Below, in pieces: positions 6,734-15,303 of a stretch of 21,158 bases of DNA; position 1 is the stretch's first letter; every line of letters begins with the position of its first letter. The DNA is from JAUWCW01 sp030609125 [NCBI: Candidatus Rokuibacteriota bacterium] (GTDB lineage: Bacteria; JAUVQV01), in assembly GCA_030609125.1 (NCBI GenBank), contig JAUWCW010000006.1, positions 1 to 21,158 of the forward strand, given 5' to 3'. The translations under genes and the position numbers were made by a program. The notes under the pieces are model-generated. The model saw only the letters and a list, made by a program, of their open reading frames with translations. It ran no database searches and was not told the DNA's origin.

Positions 6734-8458
6734 TCACTCCTCCACACCTTCATCCCTCGTTGATTCCAGCACATCTCTCACATCCACAAGCCCCTGCGTC
6801 GCCTTCATGATTCCGTCCTCCTGGAGAGACCACATTCCCTGGCGCAGGGCCTCGTCGTACACAATCTGCACGTCTGTATTCCGGGCCATCAGGTCCCGAA
6901 CCGAAAAACGCAGATTCAGAAACTCGAAGATTCCGAGCCGTCCGGACCGGCCGCTCTGCCCGCATTTCCTGCAACCCATCCCCGTGTAAAAGGCGAGGTC
7001 CTCGGGATTCTTGTCGCGCACGCCTTCAATAAGCTCCACCGGTGTGTCGAGCTTTTCCCTGCAGCTGCTGCAGATCCGGGGCAGCACTCTTTGCACCAGA
7101 AGTCCCCGAATCAGGCTGGCCTGCGTGGTTGGGCTGACACCGCAGTTCCGTATCCACTCCAACGCCTGCCTGTTGTCCCCGAAGCTGCACAGCCCGATGA
7201 CGAGACACTGCCGGGCCGCCGTGAAAACCAGTTCCAGCGTGCGGCAGTCCCTGATGTCGGTAAGCCCGACAACGTCCGGATTCTGCCGAAGCAGCGACTT
7301 GAGACCGTGGTAGAAATCCACCCCCTGCCCGAAGGAGACCTGCGTCTGGCTGACATTGGCAACCGGATACTGCACCGGATGCTCGAGGGTCATGATGTTC
7401 CTTCCCTCCTCCTCCCTGAGAGAGTCAAGAAGGCTGTAAAAGGTCGTCTTCTTCCCCTGCCCGGGCGGAGCGCTCACAAAGAAAACCCCCGTCTGCATGT
7501 TCAGAGCCCGGCCCACTTCGTCAGCGACCTCCTTGGACATCCCGAGCTCCTGAAGACCCCTTCCGATGAGTCCCTCGTCCATTATCCTGAAGACGAGCCT
7601 TTCCCCGTGGATGGTCGGGAAGGACGAGAGGGTCACCGGCAGGGCGCGTTTGCGGACCACCACTTTCAGCCTTCCTTCCATGGGGCTCGCCGAAGACGAC
7701 CGGATGTCTATTCCGGCCAGGCTGAGGCCGTAATCGACGATTCCCCTCCTCAGCTTAACCGGGGCCGTCTCGCCCTCTGCAAGCTTCCCCCCCGACCTGA
7801 AGCGCGCCCTCAGACCTTTCACCGTCGGCTCCAGATGTATCTCCCTTGACCTTCTCCTGATGGCCTGCAAAAAGAAGCGCTTGAGCCAGTCCTCCGTGGT
7901 GTATCCCTCCCGGGGAGGGGTGGAGCGGTAGAGGTGCTTTTCCTCTTTCTCTTCGCCGAGGCGCAGGACACCCTCTCCCTCGCCGGCCCGGACTCCGTCG
8001 CCGCCGCCGTAATACTTCTCCAGCGCGCTCACGAGGGAAGCCTCGGGAGCTATGAGGGGATCCACCTTCATCCCCGTGATCCTCCCCAGTTTCTCAACGA
8101 TGTTTCCTCTCCCCGGATCGACCATGGCCACCGTCAGCGTGTCGTCGAGAAGGTGCAGGGGCACGACCTTTTCCTTCACGGCAAACTCCCGCGGAACGAG
8201 TTCGACGATATCCCTGCCGACCTGGAAGCGATCGAGGTTGACGGCCGCCACGCCGAACTGCTCACTCAGAAACTGCAGGAGGTCGTCCGCTTTCAGCGCT
8301 CCCACACGGATGAGGTTGAAGCAGAGCCGACCGCCTCTCGCCTCCTTCTCCTCCAGCGCCGCCTGAAGCTGCTCTACGGTAATGACTCCCGCTTCCAGGA
8401 GCAGGTCTCCGATCCTCTTCTTTTCCTCTGCAGGCTTCGTCCCGCGGTCTTTCAGCAT
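6734..8458 (-). CDS. MshEN-domain GspE/PilB-like protein with degraded ATPase motifs
   Basis: The 574-residue chain has the full GspE/PilB architecture. Residues 15-38 and 44-67 form two 24-residue MshEN motifs separated by 5 residues (RIGDLLLEAG... and RLCFNLIRVG...), the layout that binds cyclic di-GMP in MshE. An N1E-type region to about 148 and a RecA-like domain follow. The catalytic boxes are altered: the P-loop reads PPGQGKKT (332-338), with Lys in place of the usual Thr/Ser after the invariant Lys; the Asp box is EHPVQY (359-364) instead of EDPxEY; GEIRD is TDIRD (400-404); and both His-box histidines are lost (GLCSFGDN, 422-429). The zinc cysteines C463, C466, C496 and C499 are intact. 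ATP hydrolysis is therefore unlikely. ATG 8458 is chosen over a longer start because it overlaps the GGDEF gene stop by 7 bp and matches the usual family N-terminus. It probably acts as a cyclic-di-GMP-responsive regulator or scaffold; this is inference. Confidence 0.85.
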   Translation of the reverse strand: MLKDRGTKPAEEKKRIGDLLLEAGVITVEQLQAALEEKEARGGRLCFNLIRVGALKADDLLQFLSEQFGVAAVNLDRFQVGRDIVELVPREFAVKEKVVPLHLLDDTLTVAMVDPGRGNIVEKLGRITGMKVDPLIAPEASLVSALEKYYGGGDGVRAGEGEGVLRLGEEKEEKHLYRSTPPREGYTTEDWLKRFFLQAIRRRSREIHLEPTVKGLRARFRSGGKLAEGETAPVKLRRGIVDYGLSLAGIDIRSSSASPMEGRLKVVVRKRALPVTLSSFPTIHGERLVFRIMDEGLIGRGLQELGMSKEVADEVGRALNMQTGVFFVSAPPGQGKKTTFYSLLDSLREEEGRNIMTLEHPVQYPVANVSQTQVSFGQGVDFYHGLKSLLRQNPDVVGLTDIRDCRTLELVFTAARQCLVIGLCSFGDNRQALEWIRNCGVSPTTQASLIRGLLVQRVLPRICSSCREKLDTPVELIEGVRDKNPEDLAFYTGMGCRKCGQSGRSGRLGIFEFLNLRFSVRDLMARNTDVQIVYDEALRQGMWSLQEDGIMKATQGLVDVRDVLESTRDEGVEE

Positions 8459-9921
8459 TCCACCCGGTTCCTTCCGTTTTCCTTCGCTCTGTAAAGCGCC
8501 CTGTCCGCGGCGCTTATCAGCTCCGCCGGACTGGATATCCCCTCCCGGGGGCACGAACCCACACCCATGCTGATGGTAACTCTCAGATCCTCGTCCTGAC
8601 CCGGTATGGAATGCGACTCCACGGCGGCCCTGAGCCTCTCCGCCACCTCCCCGCAGACGCTGTCCCCGGTTTCCGGCATGACTATGGCGAACTCTTCCCC
8701 GCCGTACCGGGCCAGCACATCACCGGAGCGGATATTCCCCTGCAGTACGCGGGCAAGCTCCTTCAGCACGATGTCACCCTGCTGATGTCCATAGGCGTCG
8801 TTGAAGCGCTTGAAGCGGTCGATGTCCAGCAGAATCAGGGACAGGGGCCGGCCGCTCCTCTCGCTGCGGGAGAACTCCCTCAGCAGCTGCTCCTGAAAAT
8901 AGCGGTGATTGTAGACCTTGGTCAGGCCGTCGGTTATTGACAGCCGCTTCGTCCGCTCATAGAGCCTCGCGTAATCGACAACGATGTTGGCGTGGCGGGA
9001 GATGATATCGAAGGTCTGCTCCGTCCGGTCGCTGAAAACCCCTACCTGCGCCGATGCGAGGGCAATGATGCCGCTCGGTTTTCCCTTGGTGAAGAGCTTG
9101 CTGGAGCTCAAAGAGCCAATCTGCGCCGGGTGCGAGCCGGGTACCTCGAGAAGCCCGCCGGGGTCGTACACCTCCTCCTTCATCACCTGCGGTCCGCCCC
9201 CTTCCCCGCCAAGAATCCTGCCCGCCTCGGTCCCGAGCTTTTCCAGAAACGCTCCATCCACACTGCGGTTGACGAAAGTGTGAAGCTCCAGTCTCTCGTC
9301 GTCGCTCAGGACGATGCAGCCGGGGTCAAAATCGATGACCTTGCCGAGAATCTCCAGAACACTGACTATGGTCTTGCTGTAATCGTCGAGGCTGTTCACC
9401 AGGTCCTGTATCTCGTTGACTACCGTCGACTCGAAAAGATTGCGGTCCAGAAGCCTGATAACCCGTTCCATGACGTCGAAACCGAGGCCCCCCGCCTTCT
9501 CCGGCGAAGTCTCCGTCTTCACCCCGGCCGGCTTTTCTCCCGTCCTCTCGTCGAGGAACTTCTTGATCTCTTCCACAAGCTCCCCGACGGCGCCGCCCTT
9601 GGTGATGTACTTGTCAGCGCCGGACTTGAGGCCCCAGAACATGTCCTGCTTCTTGTCCAGGCTCGTGAGAAGGACCACGGGGATGCCCACCGTGTGCTGA
9701 TCGTCCTTGAGAAGCCTGCACACCTGGTAGCCGTTGAGCCTGGGCATGATGACATCCGAAACGATCAGGTCCGGTCTTTCCTGGTAGGTCTTCTCAATGG
9801 CCTCGATACCGTCCCTCGCCAGGACGACCTCGTAACCCAGCCGCTGCAGGCTGAACTTCACCATTGCCGCCTGCGTCGGCGTGTCCTCGGCGAGAAGGAT
9901 TTTCACCTTTCCCCCGCTCAC
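8452..9921 (-). CDS. Response regulator diguanylate cyclase (REC-GAF-GGDEF), WspR-like output
   Basis: The 489-residue protein has three parts: a receiver domain (5-125) with acidic pocket E12/D13, phospho-acceptor D56 and K108; a GAF-like domain (about 160-320); and a GGDEF domain (329-489). The active loop is GGEEF (407-411), competent for making cyclic di-GMP from two GTP. An RxxD product-inhibition I-site (R398-D401) lies exactly 5 residues upstream, so feedback control is expected. It is the only complete output-type regulator in the cluster and lies directly after cheB, as WspR does in the Wsp operon; CheA is the probable phosphodonor. The GTG start at 9921 overlaps the cheB stop by 4 bp. 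The GAF domain is additional to Pseudomonas WspR, so the gene symbol is left blank. Confidence 0.93.
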   Translation of the reverse strand: MSGGKVKILLAEDTPTQAAMVKFSLQRLGYEVVLARDGIEAIEKTYQERPDLIVSDVIMPRLNGYQVCRLLKDDQHTVGIPVVLLTSLDKKQDMFWGLKSGADKYITKGGAVGELVEEIKKFLDERTGEKPAGVKTETSPEKAGGLGFDVMERVIRLLDRNLFESTVVNEIQDLVNSLDDYSKTIVSVLEILGKVIDFDPGCIVLSDDERLELHTFVNRSVDGAFLEKLGTEAGRILGGEGGGPQVMKEEVYDPGGLLEVPGSHPAQIGSLSSSKLFTKGKPSGIIALASAQVGVFSDRTEQTFDIISRHANIVVDYARLYERTKRLSITDGLTKVYNHRYFQEQLLREFSRSERSGRPLSLILLDIDRFKRFNDAYGHQQGDIVLKELARVLQGNIRSGDVLARYGGEEFAIVMPETGDSVCGEVAERLRAAVESHSIPGQDEDLRVTISMGVGSCPREGISSPAELISAADRALYRAKENGRNRVEC

Positions 9922-10967
9922 GTGCCCACCGCCAGCAGCTTCATGACAGCCGGAAGGATCTCCCCGAGAGGCAGTACCTGATCGGCCACCCCGGCCTCGA
10001 TGGCGGCCCTGGGCATCCCGAAGATAATGCTCGTCTCCTCATCCTGGACGATGGTCCGCCCTCCCCTCTCTTTGATGCTCCGCAGCCCCTGAACTCCGTC
10101 GCTGCCCATCCCCGTCAGGAGTATCCCCACGGCCTTGCTTCCGAAGTTCATCGCCACGGATTTCATCATGCCGTCAATGTTCAGTCTCTCGTCCGTGGTC
10201 GTGGCTCTGCGGATTCCTATCCGCCGCCGCCCGTGAACCTCCAGCAGCCCCCTGTCGGGCGCGAAATAGACCACTCCCTTCTCGATCTGCTCCTGGTCCT
10301 CGGCAATCTTGACCTTCACGGATGCGCTTCTGTTCAGCCACTCCACGCATCCGGCCCCGAAGCCCTCCGAGATGTGCTGGGTCACGAAAATCCCCGCCGC
10401 GATATCTTCAGGAACTTCCCGCAGGAGCGTGTGCAGCGCCGACGGACCGCCCGTTGAAGCTCCCACCGCGACTATCAATTCGCCGGGTCCGCCGGTCATT
10501 CTCCCCACCGGCCGTGGGGTGGCCGCCCTGAGCCGGGGGGAAAGGTGCCGGAAGACCTTTATTTCAGAGATCATCTTAACACGCCGTATGATCTCCGCGC
10601 CAATCTCCCGGTAGTCCGATTGCAGGCTTCCCTGCGGCTTCTCAATTATCTCGAGGGCGCCTGCCTGGATCGCGTTGAAGGAGATCTTCAGGTCGTCGCT
10701 GCTGACGGAAGAGCTGATGACGAGAATCGGTGTCGGCGTCTCCGCCATAATGCGCCGCGTGGCCTGGAAACCGTCCAGGACCGGCATCCTGATGTCCATG
10801 GTCACGATATCGGGTTTCAGGTTGCCTACCATTTCAACCGCTTCCCGGCCGTTCTTCGCCACACCGACCACTTCGATGTCCGGGTCCGACTCAAGCATCC
10901 TGGCCAGCATCTTCTGCGTGAAAATGGAATCTTCCGCTATGACCACTGAAATCTTCTTATTTTTCAC
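9918..10967 (-). CDS. cheB: Chemotaxis protein-glutamate methylesterase/deamidase CheB
   Basis: This 349-residue, standard two-domain CheB removes methyl groups from receptor glutamates when phosphorylated by CheA. The receiver domain (6-125) carries D13/D14-region acids (AED at 11-13), phospho-acceptor D58 (TMDIRMP) and K111. The linker is about 126-160. The methylesterase domain (161-349) has the catalytic triad S171 (GASTGGPSA), H198 (TQHISEGF) and D290 (TGMGSDG), all intact. The start is a GTG at 10965-10967, with only a GC-rich, weak ribosome site. It lies 37 bp after cheA and overlaps the GGDEF gene by 4 bp. Together with CheR it forms the adaptation arm; in the Wsp comparison it corresponds to WspF. 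Confidence 0.96.
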   Translation of the reverse strand: MKNKKISVVIAEDSIFTQKMLARMLESDPDIEVVGVAKNGREAVEMVGNLKPDIVTMDIRMPVLDGFQATRRIMAETPTPILVISSSVSSDDLKISFNAIQAGALEIIEKPQGSLQSDYREIGAEIIRRVKMISEIKVFRHLSPRLRAATPRPVGRMTGGPGELIVAVGASTGGPSALHTLLREVPEDIAAGIFVTQHISEGFGAGCVEWLNRSASVKVKIAEDQEQIEKGVVYFAPDRGLLEVHGRRRIGIRRATTTDERLNIDGMMKSVAMNFGSKAVGILLTGMGSDGVQGLRSIKERGGRTIVQDEETSIIFGMPRAAIEAGVADQVLPLGEILPAVMKLLAVGT

Positions 10968-11004
10968 CCTGCCCCCGCACCATCACGGTCCCCTCTTCCC
11001 ACCC

Positions 11005-13311
11005 TCACAGCAGTTGCTTGATGGTCGCCAGAAGGCTCCCCTGCTCGAAGGCTCCCTTGGTGATATAGGCGTCGGCTCCGGCCTCGATCCCTTTCTTCTT
11101 GTCCTCTTCCGAATCCAGGGACGTGACGAGAATGACCGGCAGATCCCGGAAGCGTTCCTCGCTCCGCAGCTGCTCCGTCAGCTCGAAACCGCCCATCCTC
11201 GGCATCTGCACGTCGGAGACGACAAGATCGAATTCTTTCTCCCTCGCTTTTTCCAGAGCGTCTCTGCCGTCAACGGCGAGGGTGACCTTGTAGCCGCTCC
11301 CCTCGAGAATGTTCTTCTCCAGCACGCGGGTGGTCACGGAGTCGTCCACCACCAGGATCTCCGGCCTCCTCCGGGCGCCTTCCCCTTTTTCCCTCTCCCC
11401 CTTGACCCACAGGCCCCTGACTTTCCGGGAGGACTTTATCAGATCGAAGACGTTGAGAATGAGCACCACGCTCCCGTCGCCGAGGATGGTGCCCCCGGAA
11501 ATGTTCCTCACCCTGCGCAGCTGCGGTCCCAGCCCCTTGACGACGATCTCTTTCTCGCCCAGCACCTCCGTGACGATGGCCGCCACCCGCTCCTCCGCCG
11601 ACCCCAGCACCACCACCGGCGCCCTGTCACCCTCCCCGAGCTGTATGCCGTCGTCGGGCAGCGAGAGGACGTCGTGAAGCCTTACCAGGGCGGTGGGCAT
11701 GCCTTCCACCAGGATCGCCTCCCTCGACTCCACCGTCATCACCTCGGCGAGGCCGATCTCGGTGATGTTGTCCACCGCCGTCAGGGGGATGGCGAAAACC
11801 TGATCCTGCACGCGCACCAGCAGGGCCTGGGAGGTGGCGAGAGAGACGGGGAGCTTGATGGAGAAACGCGACCCCTTGCCGCATTCCGAGGACAGCGCAA
11901 TAGTCCCCTTCAGCATTTCGATGGCGCTGTAAACCACGTCCAGCCCGACTCCCCGGCCCGAGAGGTCGGTGATGATCCCTTTCGTGGAGAACCCGGGCTG
12001 GAACACCATGGCCATGATCTGCTGGTCCGTCATTTCGCCCAGGCTCTCCTCCGTGGCATAGCCCCTTCTGAGCGCGATGGATTTCAGCTTCCCGAGCTCG
12101 ATACCCGCTCCGTCGTCGGTTATTTCAATGAGCACGCTGTTCGCCCTCTGGGTGGCTGACAGCCGAATGATTCCCGCCGCCGCCTTGCCCGCCGCCTGTC
12201 GCTCCGCGGGTGTCTCGATTCCGTGGTCGAGAGCGTTGCGGAGAATGTGCATCATCGGGTCCTTCAGCTGCTCGAGTATCCTTTTGTCAAGCTGTATTCC
12301 GCCACCCTCCACCTTGAGCTCCACCTCCTTCCCCTCGCCCCTGGCGATATCGCGCAGAAGACGGGGGAAGGTATTGAAAAGCGCCGACAGGGGCAGCATC
12401 CTCACCCTGTTGATCGACTCCTGGAGCTCACTCGATATGAGGGTCATCCGCAGGCTGTCCTCGTTGAAGCTCGTGAGAAAGGCCGCGAAGCCTTCATGGA
12501 GCCTCGCTATCTTTCTCCCCGTCTCCGTCCGCGATTCGATCAGCCTCTCCATGGCCTCTTCCGAGCGGGGTACATCCGGGAGCTCCATCTGTCTCTGCAG
12601 GTTTCCCCACGCCCTGCGGATGTCGTCGAGCTCGCTTCCAAGCCGCCGGACCTCGGACAGCCTCTGGTCGAACTTGATTTTGGTGACCAGAATTTCCCCG
12701 ATCCGGTTCATCAGGTCGTCGAGCTTGTGCGTCGTCACCCGTATCGTTTCCTCAACCTCGAACCGTACCCCTTCCCGCTCGGATGTTTCCTTTTTCCCGC
12801 GGCGGCCTCTAATCATTCCCGGCTCCGCACCCTCCGGCCCGGGGGCTTTCCCCTCTTTCCTCCGCACCCTCTTCTCCGAAGTCTTCCCTTCCGCCTGCTC
12901 CCTCTTCGGTGTCTCCTCCTTGCCCGCCAGGCCCATGCGCTCCACCAGGTCATCGATATCCTCGACGTCGCCCTCGGGATCGGCGAGCCAGCTCTCCGTC
13001 ACCCTCTGCACTGCATCGAGGGTCTCGAAAATAACGTCGAACGTCCTCCCCTCCAGGGTCAGTTCCTTCTTCCTCACCGCGGCGAAGATGTCCTCGAGGC
13101 TGTGGGCTAGTCTTTCCACGGCGTGAAAGCCGATCATGCGGGCGGAACCTTTGAGACTGTGAGCCTCGCGGAAGACCTCTTCGAGGAGTTCGGGTCTCAG
13201 GGGATCCTTTTCCATGACCAGCAGGCACTCGTTCAGCCTCTGCAGGTGCTCTTCGCTTTCCGCCTTGTAAATGGAGAGGATTTCCTGGAGTTCTTCGGGA
13301 TCGAAGCTCAT
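11005..13311 (-). CDS. cheA: Hybrid chemotaxis histidine kinase CheA with C-terminal receiver
   Basis: The 768-residue domain order is: HPt P1 (1-125) with phospho-site H51 in AHSLKGSARM; a basic, Pro/Gly-rich linker (about 130-183) with no clear P2 CheY-docking domain; dimerisation P3 (184-310); HATPase P4 (about 312-490) with the N box HILRNALDHGIE (355-366), DDGAGI (399-404) and GRGVGLDVV (452-460); CheW-like P5 (491-628); and a receiver (650-768) with D700 and K752. The kinase autophosphorylates in a receptor-CheW array and passes phosphate to its own receiver, CheB and the REC-GGDEF protein. The fused receiver, as in WspE, FrzE and PilL-like kinases, may act as a phosphate sink or relay. 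Lack of P2 agrees with the absence of a stand-alone CheY. ATG 13311 has a weak purine-rich ribosome site and lies 8 bp after the receptor gene. Confidence 0.96.
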   Translation of the reverse strand: MSFDPEELQEILSIYKAESEEHLQRLNECLLVMEKDPLRPELLEEVFREAHSLKGSARMIGFHAVERLAHSLEDIFAAVRKKELTLEGRTFDVIFETLDAVQRVTESWLADPEGDVEDIDDLVERMGLAGKEETPKREQAEGKTSEKRVRRKEGKAPGPEGAEPGMIRGRRGKKETSEREGVRFEVEETIRVTTHKLDDLMNRIGEILVTKIKFDQRLSEVRRLGSELDDIRRAWGNLQRQMELPDVPRSEEAMERLIESRTETGRKIARLHEGFAAFLTSFNEDSLRMTLISSELQESINRVRMLPLSALFNTFPRLLRDIARGEGKEVELKVEGGGIQLDKRILEQLKDPMMHILRNALDHGIETPAERQAAGKAAAGIIRLSATQRANSVLIEITDDGAGIELGKLKSIALRRGYATEESLGEMTDQQIMAMVFQPGFSTKGIITDLSGRGVGLDVVYSAIEMLKGTIALSSECGKGSRFSIKLPVSLATSQALLVRVQDQVFAIPLTAVDNITEIGLAEVMTVESREAILVEGMPTALVRLHDVLSLPDDGIQLGEGDRAPVVVLGSAEERVAAIVTEVLGEKEIVVKGLGPQLRRVRNISGGTILGDGSVVLILNVFDLIKSSRKVRGLWVKGEREKGEGARRRPEILVVDDSVTTRVLEKNILEGSGYKVTLAVDGRDALEKAREKEFDLVVSDVQMPRMGGFELTEQLRSEERFRDLPVILVTSLDSEEDKKKGIEAGADAYITKGAFEQGSLLATIKQLL

Positions 13312-13319
13312 GGTTTCTT

Positions 13320-15287
13320 CTACGGCTTTCCGGGCCGCCCGCTCACGAACCGCTCGAAATCCTGTGCCAGCCGCCGGTAGTTTTCCAGGTGCTCTTTCAG
13401 CTTCTGCAGCTCCCGCAGGCTCGTGAGCATCATCTTGTCAATGCTCCCGATGGAGGCCGCAACCTGGCGGGCCCCGGTGGTCTGCTCCCGCGACGCGATT
13501 GAGATCTGCTGCGCCGACTCCACCACCTCCTGGAACCCTTCCAGGATATGCCCGAAGGAGGCGTTGAGAGAATTGATGACACGGACCCCGGCCTGGACGC
13601 TCTTCGAGCCTTCCTCGGCCGACATGACAGCCGTGTTGGTGGCGTCCTGCATTTCCTGAATGAGCTTTTCGATATCCTGGGTGGACCGCGAGCTCTTGAC
13701 GGCGAGCCCGCGGATTTCCTTCGCCACCACCGCAAAGCCCTTCCCGTGCTCTCCCGCCCCCGCCGCTTCGATGGCCGCGTTCAGGGCCAGCAGGTTTGTC
13801 TGTTTCGACACCTCTCCCACGACCCTCACGATATTGCCTATCTCCTGCGATTTCTTCGAAAGACCGAGGATGTTGTGGGCAATGGTGTTCACCTGGTCGG
13901 CGATGAGGTTCATCCCCTCGATGGACTGGTTCACCAGGCCCCGCCCTTCCTCGGCGGTATCCATCGCCTTCTGGGAGGCCTCAAAGACGTGTTCGACCAT
14001 CTGGGAGGACTGTTTCGCCGCCACCGAAACTTCATCCACCGTCGAAGACGTCTCATGGATAAACTCGTATTCTCTCTCCAGATCGTTCTCTCTTTCCACC
14101 ACGGAGTTCACCACCGCGTTGGAGATCTCCATGATCCCGCCGATGCGCTCTTCTATGCTGCTTAACACCTCCCGCTGTCCCCCCACCAGTTCCGCCAGTT
14201 CGACGGCGAATCCACGGAGGGGACTCTCCGGGGGGAATTCCTTCACAACCTTCTCGAGCCCCCTGCCCTTGTCCGCCAGAAGTCTCTCGAGGAGGAAGAA
14301 AGAGTCCTTCGGCACGGCGATGGTGTCTTTGCGCCCTTCCTCCTGCCGGAGAAGCTTCTCCCGGGCTTCCTTCAGGGCTTCCATGTGCGCGTTGAGGGCT
14401 TTGGCCGCCCTCATCCATCCTTCGTCGCCGTCGGGCTGAAACAAACGGGTGTAGTTACCCCTGGCCATCGCCTCGAGCGAGAGATGCAGCTGACGGAGGA
14501 TCTTCTCCTGCCTGCTCTTCGTCTCCAGGCGTTCTCTTTCTCCCTCGGCAAGAGAGCGGGAGACCCCGTTCATCGCCTTCAGCAGGTCCCCATGCTCGAC
14601 CCACTTTTCCACCGCCGCCGGCTTCCCGTATCTTCCGTCCGCCAGATCCTCTATCTGCTGTCTCAGTTTTTCTTTTCCCGCCCACGCCATCCACGCCGGC
14701 AAGAGGAACGCCAGGAAGGCGACCATCACCGCGGAGGTGATCAGCTGCGTGCGGGAGGCAATGGCATCCTCCACCTCGCGCCCCCGCTCCGAGAGCCGCG
14801 CCACTTCCTTCTCCCTCACCGTCTCCTTCAGCACACCCAGCTGGTAATCGAGGGCGGCCACGAGCCGCAATAGGTCTTCTCCGGAAGAGAGGTTCGTTTC
14901 CGCTTCATCCAGGAGGTTCAGGAGGGGGTCCACATCTTTCCGCAACCGGTAGTGGGGGAGGGCCCGCATCTCTTCCAGCGCCGCCCGGGCCTCTCCGATG
15001 CGCAGGCCGGCATCGCCGCCCTCCCTTACCGGACCGCACGACATGTGCCGGGCAAGCCGGCCCACGGAGTTGCCCGCCACCTCGCTCAGCACCGAAAGCC
15101 TCTGGGACGCAACGATGCCTGAAGCGGCCTCCTTGATCCGATTGTCTTCTCTGAGAACGGCGAAGGAGAGGATACAGATGATGGCCAGCAGCGCCAGCAG
15201 GCCCCTGCCCGTCCAGGAGCTGAAGACCCACCCCGCCCAGCCGGTCTGTGCCCCTCGTACCGCTCTTTCCGGGCCCGCCATGGTCAT
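13320..15287 (-). CDS. Methyl-accepting chemotaxis protein with variant hairpin tip
   Basis: The 655-residue receptor has TM1 at about 28-46, a helical periplasmic region (47-182) of no family I can name, TM2 at about 183-202, a HAMP-like helical stretch, a long helical spacer (about 250-400) and the MCP signalling domain (about 400-645). The tip reads [20 protein letters not shown] (494-513). The Arg that makes trimer contacts in Tsr (R388) is Gly510 here, and the residue aligning with Tsr F373 is Lys495. No NWETF-type CheR tether is present at the C-terminus. It probably couples to the CheA/CheW of this cluster. The start may be the ATG at 15287 or the one two codons in (15281), which has AGAGG 6-7 bases upstream. 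It lies 16 bp after the haem receptor gene. Confidence 0.92.
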   Translation of the reverse strand: MTMAGPERAVRGAQTGWAGWVFSSWTGRGLLALLAIICILSFAVLREDNRIKEAASGIVASQRLSVLSEVAGNSVGRLARHMSCGPVREGGDAGLRIGEARAALEEMRALPHYRLRKDVDPLLNLLDEAETNLSSGEDLLRLVAALDYQLGVLKETVREKEVARLSERGREVEDAIASRTQLITSAVMVAFLAFLLPAWMAWAGKEKLRQQIEDLADGRYGKPAAVEKWVEHGDLLKAMNGVSRSLAEGERERLETKSRQEKILRQLHLSLEAMARGNYTRLFQPDGDEGWMRAAKALNAHMEALKEAREKLLRQEEGRKDTIAVPKDSFFLLERLLADKGRGLEKVVKEFPPESPLRGFAVELAELVGGQREVLSSIEERIGGIMEISNAVVNSVVERENDLEREYEFIHETSSTVDEVSVAAKQSSQMVEHVFEASQKAMDTAEEGRGLVNQSIEGMNLIADQVNTIAHNILGLSKKSQEIGNIVRVVGEVSKQTNLLALNAAIEAAGAGEHGKGFAVVAKEIRGLAVKSSRSTQDIEKLIQEMQDATNTAVMSAEEGSKSVQAGVRVINSLNASFGHILEGFQEVVESAQQISIASREQTTGARQVAASIGSIDKMMLTSLRELQKLKEHLENYRRLAQDFERFVSGRPGKP

Positions 15288-15303
15288 CCTCTCACCCCCG
15301 CCC

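Noticed and set aside
6734-8458. Annotation as an ordinary type II secretion or pilus assembly ATPase
   Set aside because: The P-loop, Asp box, GEIRD and His box all differ from the functional consensus, and no other secretion or pilus gene is nearby.
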